DNA of 64,000 nucleotides from Streptomyces sp. NBC_01268 (GTDB lineage Bacteria; Actinomycetota; Actinomycetes; Streptomycetales; Streptomycetaceae). The DNA lies in assembly GCF_036240795.1 (NCBI RefSeq), contig NZ_CP108454.1:4836001-4900000 (forward strand), read 5' to 3'. How positions within the stretch are numbered: the first letter of the stretch is position 1; each line of letters starts with the position of its first letter. The position numbers were made by a program, and so were the translations under genes. A model generated the notes under the pieces. The model was not told where the DNA came from. It searched no databases and worked only from the letters and a program-made list of their open reading frames with translations. This document shows, one piece after another, positions 45,650 to 54,431 of this stretch.

Positions 45650-47227
45650 GTGATCGATATCAGCGAATCCGTGATGCAGTTCCTTCTCGCGTTGGTCGTC
45701 GCCGGCCCGCTGGTCGGCGCCGCCGCCGCCCTCCTGCCGGCCCCTCCCGGGCTGAAGGGGAAGTCGCCCGACCAGGCCGTGCTCCGGCACGGCGTCACCG
45801 TCACCGGCGTGATCCTGCTGGCCGCGATCGTCCTCGCACTCGGCTTCGACCACGCCCACCCGTCGAAGATGCAGGCCACGACGGACGTCAGCTGGATCCC
45901 CGCGCTCGGCGTGCGCATCCACCTCGGTGTCGACGGCATCTCGCTCCCCCTCCTGCTCCTGACCGCGCTGCTGACCTTCCTCTGCGCGCTGTACAGCTAC
46001 TTCAAGATGCCTGCGGGCCCGTCACCCAAGGCATTCGTCGCGCTGCTGCTCGTCCTCGAGTCCGGCACGCTCGCGACCTTCGCCGTCCTCGACCTGGTCC
46101 TGTTCTTCCTGGCCTTCGAGATGGTCCTCATCCCGATGTACTTCCTCATCGCCCGCTGGGGCGGCGAGGGGAGGCGGGCCGCCTCCTGGAAGTTCATCCT
46201 CTACACGCTGCTCGGCTCGGTCGTGATGCTGCTGGGTCTCCTCCTCATCGGCGTGCAGGCGGGCACGTTCGACATGGTGGCACTGGCCACTGACAACGGC
46301 CGGGGCCTGACCACGTCCGTGCAGGTCGTCGCGGTTCTCGCGATCGGTCTCGGGCTCGCGGTGAAGACCCCGATGTGGCCGCTGCACAGCTGGCTCCCGG
46401 ACGCCCACACCGCCGCCCCGACGGTCGGCTCGGTGCTCCTCGCCGGCGTCCTGCTGAAGATGGGCACCTACGGGTTCGTCCGCATCGTGCTCCCGATCGC
46501 CCCCGACGGCATGCGCACCTTCGCCCCGTACCTCGCCGCCTTCGCCGTCGCCGGGATCATCTACGGGTCGCTCGCCTGCCTCGCCCTCGTCCGGCCCGGC
46601 AGCAAGGGCGACCTCAAGCGCCTGATCGCCTACTCCTCCGTCGGCCACATGGGCTTCGTCCTGCTCGGCATCGCCACCATGACCCCCACCGGGGTCAACG
46701 GCGCCCTCTTCGCCAACATCGCCCACGGCCTCATCACCGGCCTGCTCTTCTTCCTGGTCGGCGCCGTCAAGGACCGCTACGGCACCGCCGACCTCGACAC
46801 CCTCGCCGGGGCCACCGGCGCCGCCCTCTACGGACGCGCCCCCCGCCTCGGCGCCCTCCTCGCCTTCGCCGCCGTCGCCTCCCTCGGCCTGCCGGGACTC
46901 GCCGGGTTCTGGGGCGAGATGCTCGCCCTGTTCGGCGCCTTCGAACCGGCCGAGGGGCTCAGCCGGCCCGCCTTCCTCACCTTCATGGCGATCGGCGGCC
47001 TCGGCACCCTCCTCACCGCCGCCTACCTGCTCCTCGTCGTCCGCCGCGTCTGCATGGGCGGCCCCCGCCCGGCCGGCGAGGCCGCCATCGCCGACGTCCA
47101 GGGGTACGAGGTCGCGGCCTGGAGCCCGCTCGTCGCCCTCACCGTCCTCGCCGGACTGTGGCCCGCGGTCCTCCTCGGCCTCACCGACCCGGCCGTCCAG
47201 CGCCTGCTCGCCGGAGGAAAGTCGTGA
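45650..47227 (+). CDS. nuoM: NADH-quinone oxidoreductase subunit M, second cluster
   Basis: This 525-residue NuoM carries VLFFLAFEMVLIPMYFLIAR with the conserved Glu, AVKTPMWPLHSWLPDAHTAA with the conserved Lys, and KRLIAYSSVGHMGFVLLG. GTG 45650 follows nuoL by 3 bp. The stop shares a base with the nuoN start (TGATG). Key charged residues of the proton path are all present, so the membrane arm should pump. Confidence 0.95.
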   Translation: MIDISESVMQFLLALVVAGPLVGAAAALLPAPPGLKGKSPDQAVLRHGVTVTGVILLAAIVLALGFDHAHPSKMQATTDVSWIPALGVRIHLGVDGISLPLLLLTALLTFLCALYSYFKMPAGPSPKAFVALLLVLESGTLATFAVLDLVLFFLAFEMVLIPMYFLIARWGGEGRRAASWKFILYTLLGSVVMLLGLLLIGVQAGTFDMVALATDNGRGLTTSVQVVAVLAIGLGLAVKTPMWPLHSWLPDAHTAAPTVGSVLLAGVLLKMGTYGFVRIVLPIAPDGMRTFAPYLAAFAVAGIIYGSLACLALVRPGSKGDLKRLIAYSSVGHMGFVLLGIATMTPTGVNGALFANIAHGLITGLLFFLVGAVKDRYGTADLDTLAGATGAALYGRAPRLGALLAFAAVASLGLPGLAGFWGEMLALFGAFEPAEGLSRPAFLTFMAIGGLGTLLTAAYLLLVVRRVCMGGPRPAGEAAIADVQGYEVAAWSPLVALTVLAGLWPAVLLGLTDPAVQRLLAGGKS

Positions 47228-48750
47228 TGTCCCTCGTCCAGTCCGTCGACTGGCTCACGATCGCGCCGCCCACCCTCACCGCGGTGGTCGCCGTCGGCGT
47301 GCTCGTCGCCGACCTCTTCGTCCCCGCCGCCCGCAGGCAACTGCTCGGCTGGACCGCGGTCGGCGGCCTCGTCGCCGCCCTCGCGCTGCTCGTCCCGCTG
47401 CGCGCCGGCGACCGCTCGACCTTCTGCCTCACGCCGGACACCACCCTGCGGGCGTGCAGCTACACCGCCGACGACTTCACCGTGGTCATCCAGTTCCTGG
47501 TGCTCGGCGGCGCGCTCGTGACCGCGCTGCTGTCGCTCGCCGACACCCGCGAGAAGCTGCCCGCCGGGGAGTACTGGTTCCTGCTGCTGTCCTCCGCGGC
47601 CGGCGCCGCCCTGCTGCCCGCCGCCCGGGACCTGGCGACCCTCGTCGTCGCCCTCGAAGTGGCCTCGCTGCCCGCGTTCGCGCTGGTCGGCATGCGCCGC
47701 GGCGACCGCATGTCCAGCGAGGCGGCGCTCAAGTTCTTCCTCTCCTCGGTCACCGCGACCGCCGTGACCCTGCTCGGCGTCAGCTTCGTCTACGCGGCGA
47801 CCGGCACCCTCCACCTCACCGAGGTCGCCCAGCGGCTCGGCGAGGTCCCGGGCCAGCTGCAGACCCTCGCCCAGGCGGGCGTGGTCCTCACCCTCGTCGG
47901 CTTCGCCTTCAAGACCGCCGCCGTCCCCTTCCACTTCTGGGTGCCCGACACCTACGTCGGCGCCCCGCTGCCCGTCGCCGCCTACCTGTCCGTCGTCGGC
48001 AAGGCCGTCGGCTTCACCGGCGTCATCCTGGTGACCGTCGTCGCCTTCCCCTCGTACGCGGACGTGTGGGGACCGGCGCTCGCCGCGCTGGCCGCGCTCA
48101 CCATGACCGTCGGCAACGTGGCCGCCCTGCGCCAGGCCTCCACGCGCGCGTGGAGCGCGGTACGGCTGCTCGCCTGGTCCTCCGTCGCCCAGGCCGGCTA
48201 CCTCCTGGTGCCGATCGCCGCCGCCGCGTACTCCAGCGACGACCAGGTCGGCGCCACCGTCGCGTACGCCCTGATGTACGCCGTCGTGAACCTGGGCGCC
48301 TTCGCCGTCGTCGTGCTCGTCGCCCGGACGCACCCCCAGGCGCGGATCTCCGACTTCCGCGGCCTGTACGCCGAGCGCCCCGGGGCCGCCCTCGCGCTCG
48401 GGTTCTTCCTGCTCAATCTGGCCGGTCTGCCCCCGGGTATCATCGGCCTCTTCGCCAAGGTGACCGTCTTCTCGGCCGCCGTCGACGCCGGCCTCGGCTG
48501 GCTCGCCGTGATCATGGGCGTCAACGTCGTGATCGCCCTCTACTACTACCTGCGGTGGACGGCGCTGCTCTTCCGGACCCCGGAGACCGCGCACGCGCCC
48601 GCGCCCGTGGCCGAGGGCGAGCCGCGCACGGCACGCGCCGGGGTCCCCACCCCCGTCACCCTGGCGGTCGCGCTGACCGCCGTCGCGGGCGTCGTCCTGT
48701 CGGGCTACCCGCAGATCGCCCTCCGCTTCGCGGCGAACAGCCTCTTCTGA
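47227..48750 (+). CDS. nuoN: NADH-quinone oxidoreductase subunit N, second cluster
   Basis: This 507-residue NuoN has VVALEVASLPAFALVGMRRG with its Glu, FKTAAVPFHFWVPDTYVGAP with Lys, and the later VRLLAWSSVAQAGYLLVP helix in which the usual KR before LLAY is replaced by VR. It is the last gene of the second nuo operon. No hairpin follows; mscL starts 34 bp later with its own ribosome site, so read-through is possible. Confidence 0.94.
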   Translation: MSLVQSVDWLTIAPPTLTAVVAVGVLVADLFVPAARRQLLGWTAVGGLVAALALLVPLRAGDRSTFCLTPDTTLRACSYTADDFTVVIQFLVLGGALVTALLSLADTREKLPAGEYWFLLLSSAAGAALLPAARDLATLVVALEVASLPAFALVGMRRGDRMSSEAALKFFLSSVTATAVTLLGVSFVYAATGTLHLTEVAQRLGEVPGQLQTLAQAGVVLTLVGFAFKTAAVPFHFWVPDTYVGAPLPVAAYLSVVGKAVGFTGVILVTVVAFPSYADVWGPALAALAALTMTVGNVAALRQASTRAWSAVRLLAWSSVAQAGYLLVPIAAAAYSSDDQVGATVAYALMYAVVNLGAFAVVVLVARTHPQARISDFRGLYAERPGAALALGFFLLNLAGLPPGIIGLFAKVTVFSAAVDAGLGWLAVIMGVNVVIALYYYLRWTALLFRTPETAHAPAPVAEGEPRTARAGVPTPVTLAVALTAVAGVVLSGYPQIALRFAANSLF

Positions 48751-48784
48751 CCCCCCACGGAACACACCCAAGGAGCAGTACCCC

Positions 48785-49255
48785 GTGCTGAACGGTTTCA
48801 AGGACTTCATACTTCGCGGGAACGTCGTCACGATGGCCATCGGCCTCGCTGTCGGCTCGGCGTTCACGGCCGTCGTGACCGGCTTCAGCAAGGCCTTCAT
48901 CACCCCGCTCATCGGCCTGGCCACCGGCTCGGTCGGCGACTTCAGCGAGGCGCAGTTCACCGTCGGCAAGACCGTCTTCCCGTACGGTCTGGCCATCGCC
49001 GCCGCCATAGCGTTCGTGATCACCGCGGCCGTCCTCTACTTCCTGATCGTCGTCCCCATGACGAAGATCCAGACGAAGTTCGCCAAGGAGGAGGCGGCCG
49101 ACCCGAAGTCCGAGAAGCGCGACTGCCCCCGCTGCTTCACCGAGATCCCGGCCATCGCCTCCCGCTGCGGTCACTGCACCAGCGAGGTCGAGCCGCTGTC
49201 CACCGCCCTGGAGAAGGCGCACCTGGAGGCCTTCGGCGTCCCCACGCCCCGCTAG
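48785..49255 (+). CDS. mscL: Large-conductance mechanosensitive channel with C-terminal zinc ribbon
   Basis: This 156-residue MscL has [20 protein letters not shown] (pore helix 1), a short periplasmic loop, the second helix ([20 protein letters not shown]) and the cytoplasmic helix. It opens under membrane tension to release solutes. Unlike E. coli MscL (136 residues), it ends with [20 protein letters not shown], a four-Cys zinc-ribbon motif that may bind metal or cap the cytoplasmic bundle. GTG 48785 follows AGGAG. Confidence 0.92.
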   Translation: MLNGFKDFILRGNVVTMAIGLAVGSAFTAVVTGFSKAFITPLIGLATGSVGDFSEAQFTVGKTVFPYGLAIAAAIAFVITAAVLYFLIVVPMTKIQTKFAKEEAADPKSEKRDCPRCFTEIPAIASRCGHCTSEVEPLSTALEKAHLEAFGVPTPR

Positions 49256-49331
49256 TCACCCGTACGGCCCACACGGCGTCCCGTGCGGCCCGGGGAACCC
49301 GAGCTCCCCGCCTGGCGTTGACCAGGAGGGG

Positions 49332-49355
49332 AGGGTCCACTGGACGGTGGACCCT
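49332..49355. terminator. Hairpin between mscL and htpX
   Basis: AGGGTCCAC (49332-49340) pairs with GTGGACCCT (49347-49355) around a 6-base loop. It lies 77 bp after mscL and 46 bp before the htpX start, so it may terminate mscL or act in the htpX leader. Confidence 0.5.
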
Positions 49356-49400
49356 TGTAGAGCAAAGGGTTCCCCTGCCGCACCACTTGGAGGGCGTACC

Positions 49401-50264
49401 GTGCACCGCCGGCACAACGGGCTGAGGACCGCCGTACTCCTCGGAGGGCTCTCGGCCCTCATCATCGTCATCGGCAGCTTCTTCGGGCGTACGGGCCTGA
49501 TCGTCGCGCTCTTCGTGGCGCTCGGCACCAACGCTTACGCGTACTGGAACAGCGACAAGCTGGCGCTCCGCGCCATGCGCGCCCGTCCCGTGAGCGAGTT
49601 CGAGGCCCCGGCCCTCTACAAGATGGTCCGGGAGCTCTCCACGCAGGCCCGACAGCCGATGCCACGGCTCTACATCTCGCCCACCCAGGCGCCGAACGCC
49701 TTCGCCACCGGCCGCAACCCGCGCAACGCGGCCGTCTGCTGCACCGAGGGCATCCTCGCGATCCTCGACGAGCGCGAGCTGCGCGGGGTCATCGGCCACG
49801 AGCTCAGCCACGTCTACAACCGGGACATCCTGATCTCCTCGGTCGCCGGAGCACTCGCCTCCGTGATCATGTTCCTCGTGAACTTCGCCTGGCTCATCCC
49901 GGTCGGCCGCTCCAACGACGACGACGGCCCCGGCCTGCTCGGCATGCTGCTGATCATGATCCTGGGGCCCATCGCCGCCTCCGTCATCCAGCTCGCCATC
50001 TCCCGCTCCCGGGAGTACGAGGCGGACGCCTCCGGCGCCCAGCTCACCGGCGACCCGCTCGCCCTCGCCAGCGCCCTGCGCAAGCTGGAGGCGGGCACCA
50101 AACAGCTTCCGCTGCCCCCCGAGCCGAGGATCGAGACCGCGAGCCACATGATGATCGCGAACCCGTTCCGCCCGGGGCAGGGCCTCTCCAAGATGTTCTC
50201 CACCCACCCGCCGATGGCCGAGCGCATCGCCCGGCTCGAACAGATGGCAGGTCGACGCCCGTGA
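49401..50264 (+). CDS. htpX: HtpX-type membrane zinc metalloprotease
   Basis: This 287-residue M48B protease has two N-terminal helices (about 10-50), the zinc motif HELSH at 133-137 and the third ligand in [14 protein letters not shown], followed by [16 protein letters not shown]. It cleaves misfolded membrane proteins from the cytoplasmic side. GTG 49401 has TTGGAGGG 5-8 bp upstream. The stop overlaps the YccF gene (GTGA), so they form one unit. Confidence 0.95.
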   Translation: MHRRHNGLRTAVLLGGLSALIIVIGSFFGRTGLIVALFVALGTNAYAYWNSDKLALRAMRARPVSEFEAPALYKMVRELSTQARQPMPRLYISPTQAPNAFATGRNPRNAAVCCTEGILAILDERELRGVIGHELSHVYNRDILISSVAGALASVIMFLVNFAWLIPVGRSNDDDGPGLLGMLLIMILGPIAASVIQLAISRSREYEADASGAQLTGDPLALASALRKLEAGTKQLPLPPEPRIETASHMMIANPFRPGQGLSKMFSTHPPMAERIARLEQMAGRRP

Positions 50265-50662
50265 AGACAATCCTGAACGTCATCTGGCTGGTCCTCTGCG
50301 GATTCTGGATGTTCCTCGGCTACATGCTGGCGGGCGTCCTGCTCTGCATCACGATCATCGGCATCCCCTTCGGCATCGCCGCGTTCCGGATCGGCCTCTA
50401 CGCCCTGTGGCCCTTCGGGCACACCGTCGTCGACCGCCACGACGCGGGCGCGCCCTCCTGCGTGGGCAACGTGCTCTGGCTGATCCTCGCCGGCTGGTGG
50501 CTGGCCCTCGGCCACATCACCACCGGCATCGCGCTGTGCATCACGATCATCGGCATCCCGCTCGGCATCGCGAACTTCAAGATGGTGCCGATCTCGCTGA
50601 TGCCGCTGGGCAAGGAGATCGTCCCCACGGACCAGGCCGGCTACGGCTACCCGGCCCGCTAG
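50261..50662 (+). CDS. YccF-domain membrane protein
   Basis: This 133-residue protein is built of two YccF repeats, each a hydrophobic hairpin with a near-identical core ([13 protein letters not shown] at about 28-40 and [13 protein letters not shown] at about 90-102) and a following LWPFG/LMPLG turn. Four membrane segments are expected. YccF proteins have no firm function; E. coli YccF is an inner-membrane protein. It is coupled to htpX upstream and, with a one-base overlap (TAGTG), to the barstar-like gene downstream. Confidence 0.9.
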   Translation: MKTILNVIWLVLCGFWMFLGYMLAGVLLCITIIGIPFGIAAFRIGLYALWPFGHTVVDRHDAGAPSCVGNVLWLILAGWWLALGHITTGIALCITIIGIPLGIANFKMVPISLMPLGKEIVPTDQAGYGYPAR

Positions 50663-51699
50663 TGCGGAACGCGAAGTACGCGCTGCTGGCCGGCGCGGAC
50701 GTCCTCGCCCTGTGCGCCGACGTCGACGGCCTGTTCGCCGAGCCCGCGCCGCCCGCCCGCGCCCGCTACGAGCTGCGCGGCTGCGAGCCGCGCGGCCCCC
50801 TCGCCCGGGCCGTCACCCAGGCCGTCGTCGAGGGCAGCGCGCCCCAGGGCGAGCTGTACGTGCGCACCGCGGACGGCGTGTCCGGCCTGCGGGACGTCCG
50901 CGTCCTCGGCATCCGCGGCGACGTCGTCACCGTCGAGGCCCGCACCCCGCCCCTTTGCGAGCGGGACGGGGACCGTGACCGGGACCGGGGCCGCCGGGAC
51001 GCCGTCGACTGCGCCAACCTCATACGGGTCTCCCCCCAGGAGCCCGAGACCGCCACCCACACCGAGGTCACGTTCCTCGGCTGCACGCCGCGCGGTCCGC
51101 TCCGCGCGGCCGTGGAGTCCGGCACGGGGGAGCTCCCGGCGCCCGTGACGTACCGGCGCCTCGCCTCCGTGGGCACGGCCGCCTCCGGCGTCCGGGGCGG
51201 CCGGGTCACCGGCTGGGCGCCGTCCGGCCACGAACGCGGCCTCCTCGACGTGACCGTGCTCGTCGACCGCCGCGACCTGCGCCCGCCCGCCGTGGCGGAC
51301 ATCTGGGAGCTGTGGTGGTGGGCGCGTCCCGAGGAGCCCGGCACCTGGGCCCGCTTCCCCTCCGGGACCCGCGGCGCGTGGCTGGAACAGGCCAGGCGCC
51401 ACTCCGAGACGCCGGACCCGCCGGCCGACACGTACCACCTGGACGGCGCCCACGTCGTCGACGCGGACTCCTTCTGGTGCGCGCTGGGGGAGGCGTTCCT
51501 GGGCCCCGGCGGCTACCTCGCGGACGACCTCGACCAACTGCGCCCGCCCTTCGCGCCCGGCACCACCCTGGTCTGGCACGACGCCCATGTCGCCCGCACC
51601 TGTCTCGGCGTCGTCCCCCGCGCGCGCGAGCGCCCGCCCACCTTCGAGGAGATCGTCGTCGGCCTGGCCTGCTCGGGCGTCACGGTCGAGTTCGCCTGA
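50662..51699 (+). CDS. Barstar-like protein with duplicated N-terminal domain
   Basis: This 345-residue soluble protein has a last part (about 255-345) that resembles the ribonuclease inhibitor barstar: TYHLDGAHVVDADSFWCALG, a GPGGYLADDLDQL element that matches the barstar YFGxNLDAL loop, then TLVWHDAHVA and a final VGLACSGVTVEFA strand. The first 240 residues contain two related copies (LRGCEPRGPLARAV at about 37-50 and FLGCTPRGPLRAAV at about 140-153), so an internal duplication is likely. No barnase-type ribonuclease gene is nearby, so the partner is unknown. It overlaps the convergent permease gene by 20 bp. Confidence 0.7.
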   Translation: MRNAKYALLAGADVLALCADVDGLFAEPAPPARARYELRGCEPRGPLARAVTQAVVEGSAPQGELYVRTADGVSGLRDVRVLGIRGDVVTVEARTPPLCERDGDRDRDRGRRDAVDCANLIRVSPQEPETATHTEVTFLGCTPRGPLRAAVESGTGELPAPVTYRRLASVGTAASGVRGGRVTGWAPSGHERGLLDVTVLVDRRDLRPPAVADIWELWWWARPEEPGTWARFPSGTRGAWLEQARRHSETPDPPADTYHLDGAHVVDADSFWCALGEAFLGPGGYLADDLDQLRPPFAPGTTLVWHDAHVARTCLGVVPRARERPPTFEEIVVGLACSGVTVEFA

Positions 51700-52909
51700 C
51701 GGCGCCCACGACGGCGTACGCGACCGTCCCCGCCGCCAGGACGCCCACCCCGGCCAGGACGGCGCCCATGGGCAGCGCGAAGGCCAGCACGCCGCAGCCG
51801 AGCAGCCCGAGCGCGGCGAGCGGGCGCTCGCGGGGGCCCAGCGTCCAGGCGGCGGCGTTGGCGATCCCGTAGTAGACGAGGACGCCGAACGACGAGAAGC
51901 CGATCGCGCCCCGCACGTCGGCCGTCGCCGCCACCAGGGCCACCACCGCGCCCACCGCGAGCTCGGCGTGGTGCGGCACCCCGAAGCGCGGGTGGACGGC
52001 CGCGAGCGGGGCCGGCAGGTAGCCGTCCCTGGCCATCGCGAGGGTGGTCCGGGAGACGCCGAGGATCAGCGAGAGCAGCGAGCCGAGGGCCGCGAGGGCC
52101 GCGCCCACGGTGACGGCGGGAACCAGCCACGCCGAGCCGGCCGCCCGCGCGGCGTCGGCGAGCGGGGCCGCGGAGGCCGCCAGCCGGGGCGCGCCGAGGA
52201 CGGCGAGGACGCCCACGGCCACGGCCGCGTAGACGCCGAGGGCGATGCCCAGGGCGATCGGTACGGCCCGCGGGATGGTCCGGGCCGGGTCGCGGACCTC
52301 CTCGCCGAGCGTCGCGATCCGCGCGTACCCGGCGAAGGCGAAGAAGAGCAGCCCGGCGGCCTGGAGCACCCCGCCCGTCGGCACGTCCCCGTCGAGCCCG
52401 AGCCGGTCCGCCTGGCCGGCTCCCGCGCAGACCGCCACGACGGCGGCGAGCACGGCCAGGACGAGGGCCACGATCACCCGGGTGACGAGCGCCGACTTCC
52501 GCGCGCCCCGGTAGTTCACGGCGGTCAGCGCGACCACGGCGGCGACCGCCACCGCGTGCGCCTGCTCCGGCCACAGGTAGCTCCCCACCGTGAGCGCCAT
52601 CGCCGCGCAGGAGGCCGTCTTGCCGACGACGAAGGCCCAGCCCGCCAAGTACCCCCAGAACGGGCCCAGTCGCGCGCGCCCGTACACGTAGGTGCCGCCG
52701 GAGGCCGGATGGAGGGCGGCGAGCCGGGCCGACGCCATGGCGTTGCAGTACGCGACGACGGCGGCCGCCGCCAGCGCCGGCAGGATCCCCGTGCCGGCCG
52801 CGCGGGCCGCCGGGCCGAGCGCCGCGAAGATCCCGGCGCCGATCATCGAACCGAGCCCGATGACGACGGCGTCGAACACTCCGAGCGAGCGCCGCAGTTC
52901 CTGTGTCAT
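51680..52909 (-). CDS. APC-superfamily amino-acid permease
   Basis: This 409-residue membrane protein with about 12 helices has the APC helix-1 motif VVIGLGSMIGAGIFAALGPA, the ASGGTYVYGRARLGPFWGYL segment and the FFAFAGYARIATLGEEVRDP helix-6 motif. It imports an amino acid or a related cation, substrate unknown. The start MTQELRRSLGVFDAV is typical of the family. Its 3' end overlaps the barstar-like gene on the opposite strand. Confidence 0.92.
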   Translation of the reverse strand: MTQELRRSLGVFDAVVIGLGSMIGAGIFAALGPAARAAGTGILPALAAAAVVAYCNAMASARLAALHPASGGTYVYGRARLGPFWGYLAGWAFVVGKTASCAAMALTVGSYLWPEQAHAVAVAAVVALTAVNYRGARKSALVTRVIVALVLAVLAAVVAVCAGAGQADRLGLDGDVPTGGVLQAAGLLFFAFAGYARIATLGEEVRDPARTIPRAVPIALGIALGVYAAVAVGVLAVLGAPRLAASAAPLADAARAAGSAWLVPAVTVGAALAALGSLLSLILGVSRTTLAMARDGYLPAPLAAVHPRFGVPHHAELAVGAVVALVAATADVRGAIGFSSFGVLVYYGIANAAAWTLGPRERPLAALGLLGCGVLAFALPMGAVLAGVGVLAAGTVAYAVVGAVRRTRP

Positions 52910-52966
52910 GGGCCGCACCCTAGTCACCGCGGCAACCGCCGGTGCCGACAGGGCGTCCTGTCTGGC

Positions 52967-53236
52967 ATGAGCATCATCGGTTGGATCGTTCTCGGACTCC
53001 TCGCCGGAGTCATCGCCAAGATCCTGCTGCCCGGCCGCGACCCGGGCGGCGTGATCGGCACCACGCTGATCGGCATCGTCGGCGCGTTCCTCGGCGGCTG
53101 GCTGTCGGCCCGCTTCCTGGACCGCCCGATCACCACGGACTTCTACGACGGGGCGACCTGGCTCTCGGCCATCGGCGGCTCCCTGGTGCTGCTGATCGCC
53201 TACCGGGTCCTCTTCGGCCACTCGCGAGAGCGCTGA
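52967..53236 (+). CDS. GlsB/YeaQ/YmgE-family small membrane protein
   Basis: This 89-residue protein has three short hydrophobic segments and the family pattern MSIIGWIVLGLLAGVIAKIL, PGRDPGGVIGTTLIGIVGAF and SAIGGSLVLLIAYRVL. Known as transglycosylase-associated protein; relatives are stress-induced. It stands alone between two minus-strand units. Confidence 0.92.
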   Translation: MSIIGWIVLGLLAGVIAKILLPGRDPGGVIGTTLIGIVGAFLGGWLSARFLDRPITTDFYDGATWLSAIGGSLVLLIAYRVLFGHSRER

Positions 53237-53243
53237 CCCGGCG

Positions 53244-53867
53244 TCAGAGGCCGGTCTCGCGCAGGGTGATGTTCAGCCGCCCGGCCAGCCCGAGCGCCGG
53301 GTCGGCCGTCCCCGCGTGCACCCGGGGCACGCCGTGGTACGCGAACCTGGACGGCCCGCCGAAGACGAACAGGTCCCCGGAGGCCAGCTCCACGTCGGTG
53401 TAGGGCCGCCCGCGGTCCTCGGTGTTCCCCAGCCGGAACACACAGGTGTCGCCCAGGCTCAGCGACACCACGGGAGCGGGGGAGCGCTCCTCCTTGTCCT
53501 GGTGCATGCCCATCCGCGCGCCGTCCGCGTAGAAGTTCACGAGCGCGGTGTCCGGCGCGAACCCGCCGTGCGCGCCGTACGCCTCGACCAGCGCCTCCCG
53601 CCCCAGTGCGGCCAGCCAGTCCGGCAGTGCGACATCGACGCCGTCCAGGTACCGGTACGGCTCCCAGCGCCGCCCCAGGCAGAGCGAGCGCACCGACATC
53701 ACGCCGCCGCCGGGCAGCACGGTCCGCCGGTACGGGACGGCCCCGCGCCCGAACGCGCGGCAGGAGGCCACCAGCTCACGCTGGCGCGCGAACGACAGCC
53801 ACCCGGGCACGTGCACCGCCCCCGGCGCGGGTTCGGCCCGCTCGCGCGGGAACAGGCCCTCGGTCAC
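53244..53867 (-). CDS. alkB: AlkB-type 2-oxoglutarate/Fe(II) DNA dealkylase
   Basis: This 207-residue dioxygenase removes methyl groups (1-meA, 3-meC) from DNA by oxidation. The full facial triad is visible: His122 and Asp124 in MHQDKEE and His178 in YHGVPR; 2-oxoglutarate contacts Arg197 and Arg203 (GRLNITLRETG) and NFYADG at 111-116. The GTG start overlaps the ogt stop by four bases, so the two direct-reversal repair enzymes are made together. Confidence 0.95.
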   Translation of the reverse strand: MTEGLFPRERAEPAPGAVHVPGWLSFARQRELVASCRAFGRGAVPYRRTVLPGGGVMSVRSLCLGRRWEPYRYLDGVDVALPDWLAALGREALVEAYGAHGGFAPDTALVNFYADGARMGMHQDKEERSPAPVVSLSLGDTCVFRLGNTEDRGRPYTDVELASGDLFVFGGPSRFAYHGVPRVHAGTADPALGLAGRLNITLRETGL

Positions 53868-54367
53868 GCCAGAGCCCCCTCCAGCCCCAGCAGCCGCTCC
53901 TTGCGCTCCAGGCCGGCCGCGTAGCCGCGCAGGCTCCCGTCCGCCCCGATCACCCGGTGGCAGGGCCGCACGACGAGCAGCGGGTTGCGCCCGATGGCGG
54001 TGCCCACGGCGCGCACGGCGGCACCGGAGGACCCGACCCGCCGGGCGACGTCCCCGTACGACACGGTCGTCCCGTACGGGATCTCCTCCAGCGCGGCCCA
54101 CACCCGCCGCTGGAAGTCGGTACCGCCCCCGGCGAAGAGCAGGTCGAAGGAGTCCCGCTCGCCCGCGAAGTACTCCGCGAGCTGACGTACGGCCTCCGCG
54201 AAGGCCCCCGGGTCGTGGACCCACCCCCGCTCGACCGTCGCGCCCCCCTTCTGTCCGGGCAGCGACAGTGAGCGCAACGCGGTACGACCCCCTTCGGCGA
54301 GCTCTCCGACCAGGAGCATCTCGCCCAGGGGGCCGTCGGTGTACGCGTACACGGTGATGTCGTCCAT
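53864..54367 (-). CDS. ogt: Methylated-DNA-[protein]-cysteine S-methyltransferase
   Basis: This 167-residue suicide enzyme transfers the methyl of O6-methylguanine to Cys136 in the PCHRVI motif. The helix-turn-helix SYGDVARRVGSSGAAVRAVG and the N-terminal domain match Ogt/MGMT. It is the first gene of the ogt-alkB operon. No Ada-type regulator is fused or adjacent, so induction by alkylation is not evident. Confidence 0.95.
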   Translation of the reverse strand: MDDITVYAYTDGPLGEMLLVGELAEGGRTALRSLSLPGQKGGATVERGWVHDPGAFAEAVRQLAEYFAGERDSFDLLFAGGGTDFQRRVWAALEEIPYGTTVSYGDVARRVGSSGAAVRAVGTAIGRNPLLVVRPCHRVIGADGSLRGYAAGLERKERLLGLEGALA

Positions 54368-54431
54368 GTCTCCAGTGTGCGATCCCCGCCGCCCCTCGGG
54401 CTGGCGGTTTTCGGACGCCGAAATCCGGGAC

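Noticed and set aside
43586..45922. 778-residue minus-strand open frame opposite the second nuoL
   Set aside because: Same shadow composition, no membrane or enzyme motif; nuoL on the plus strand is certain.
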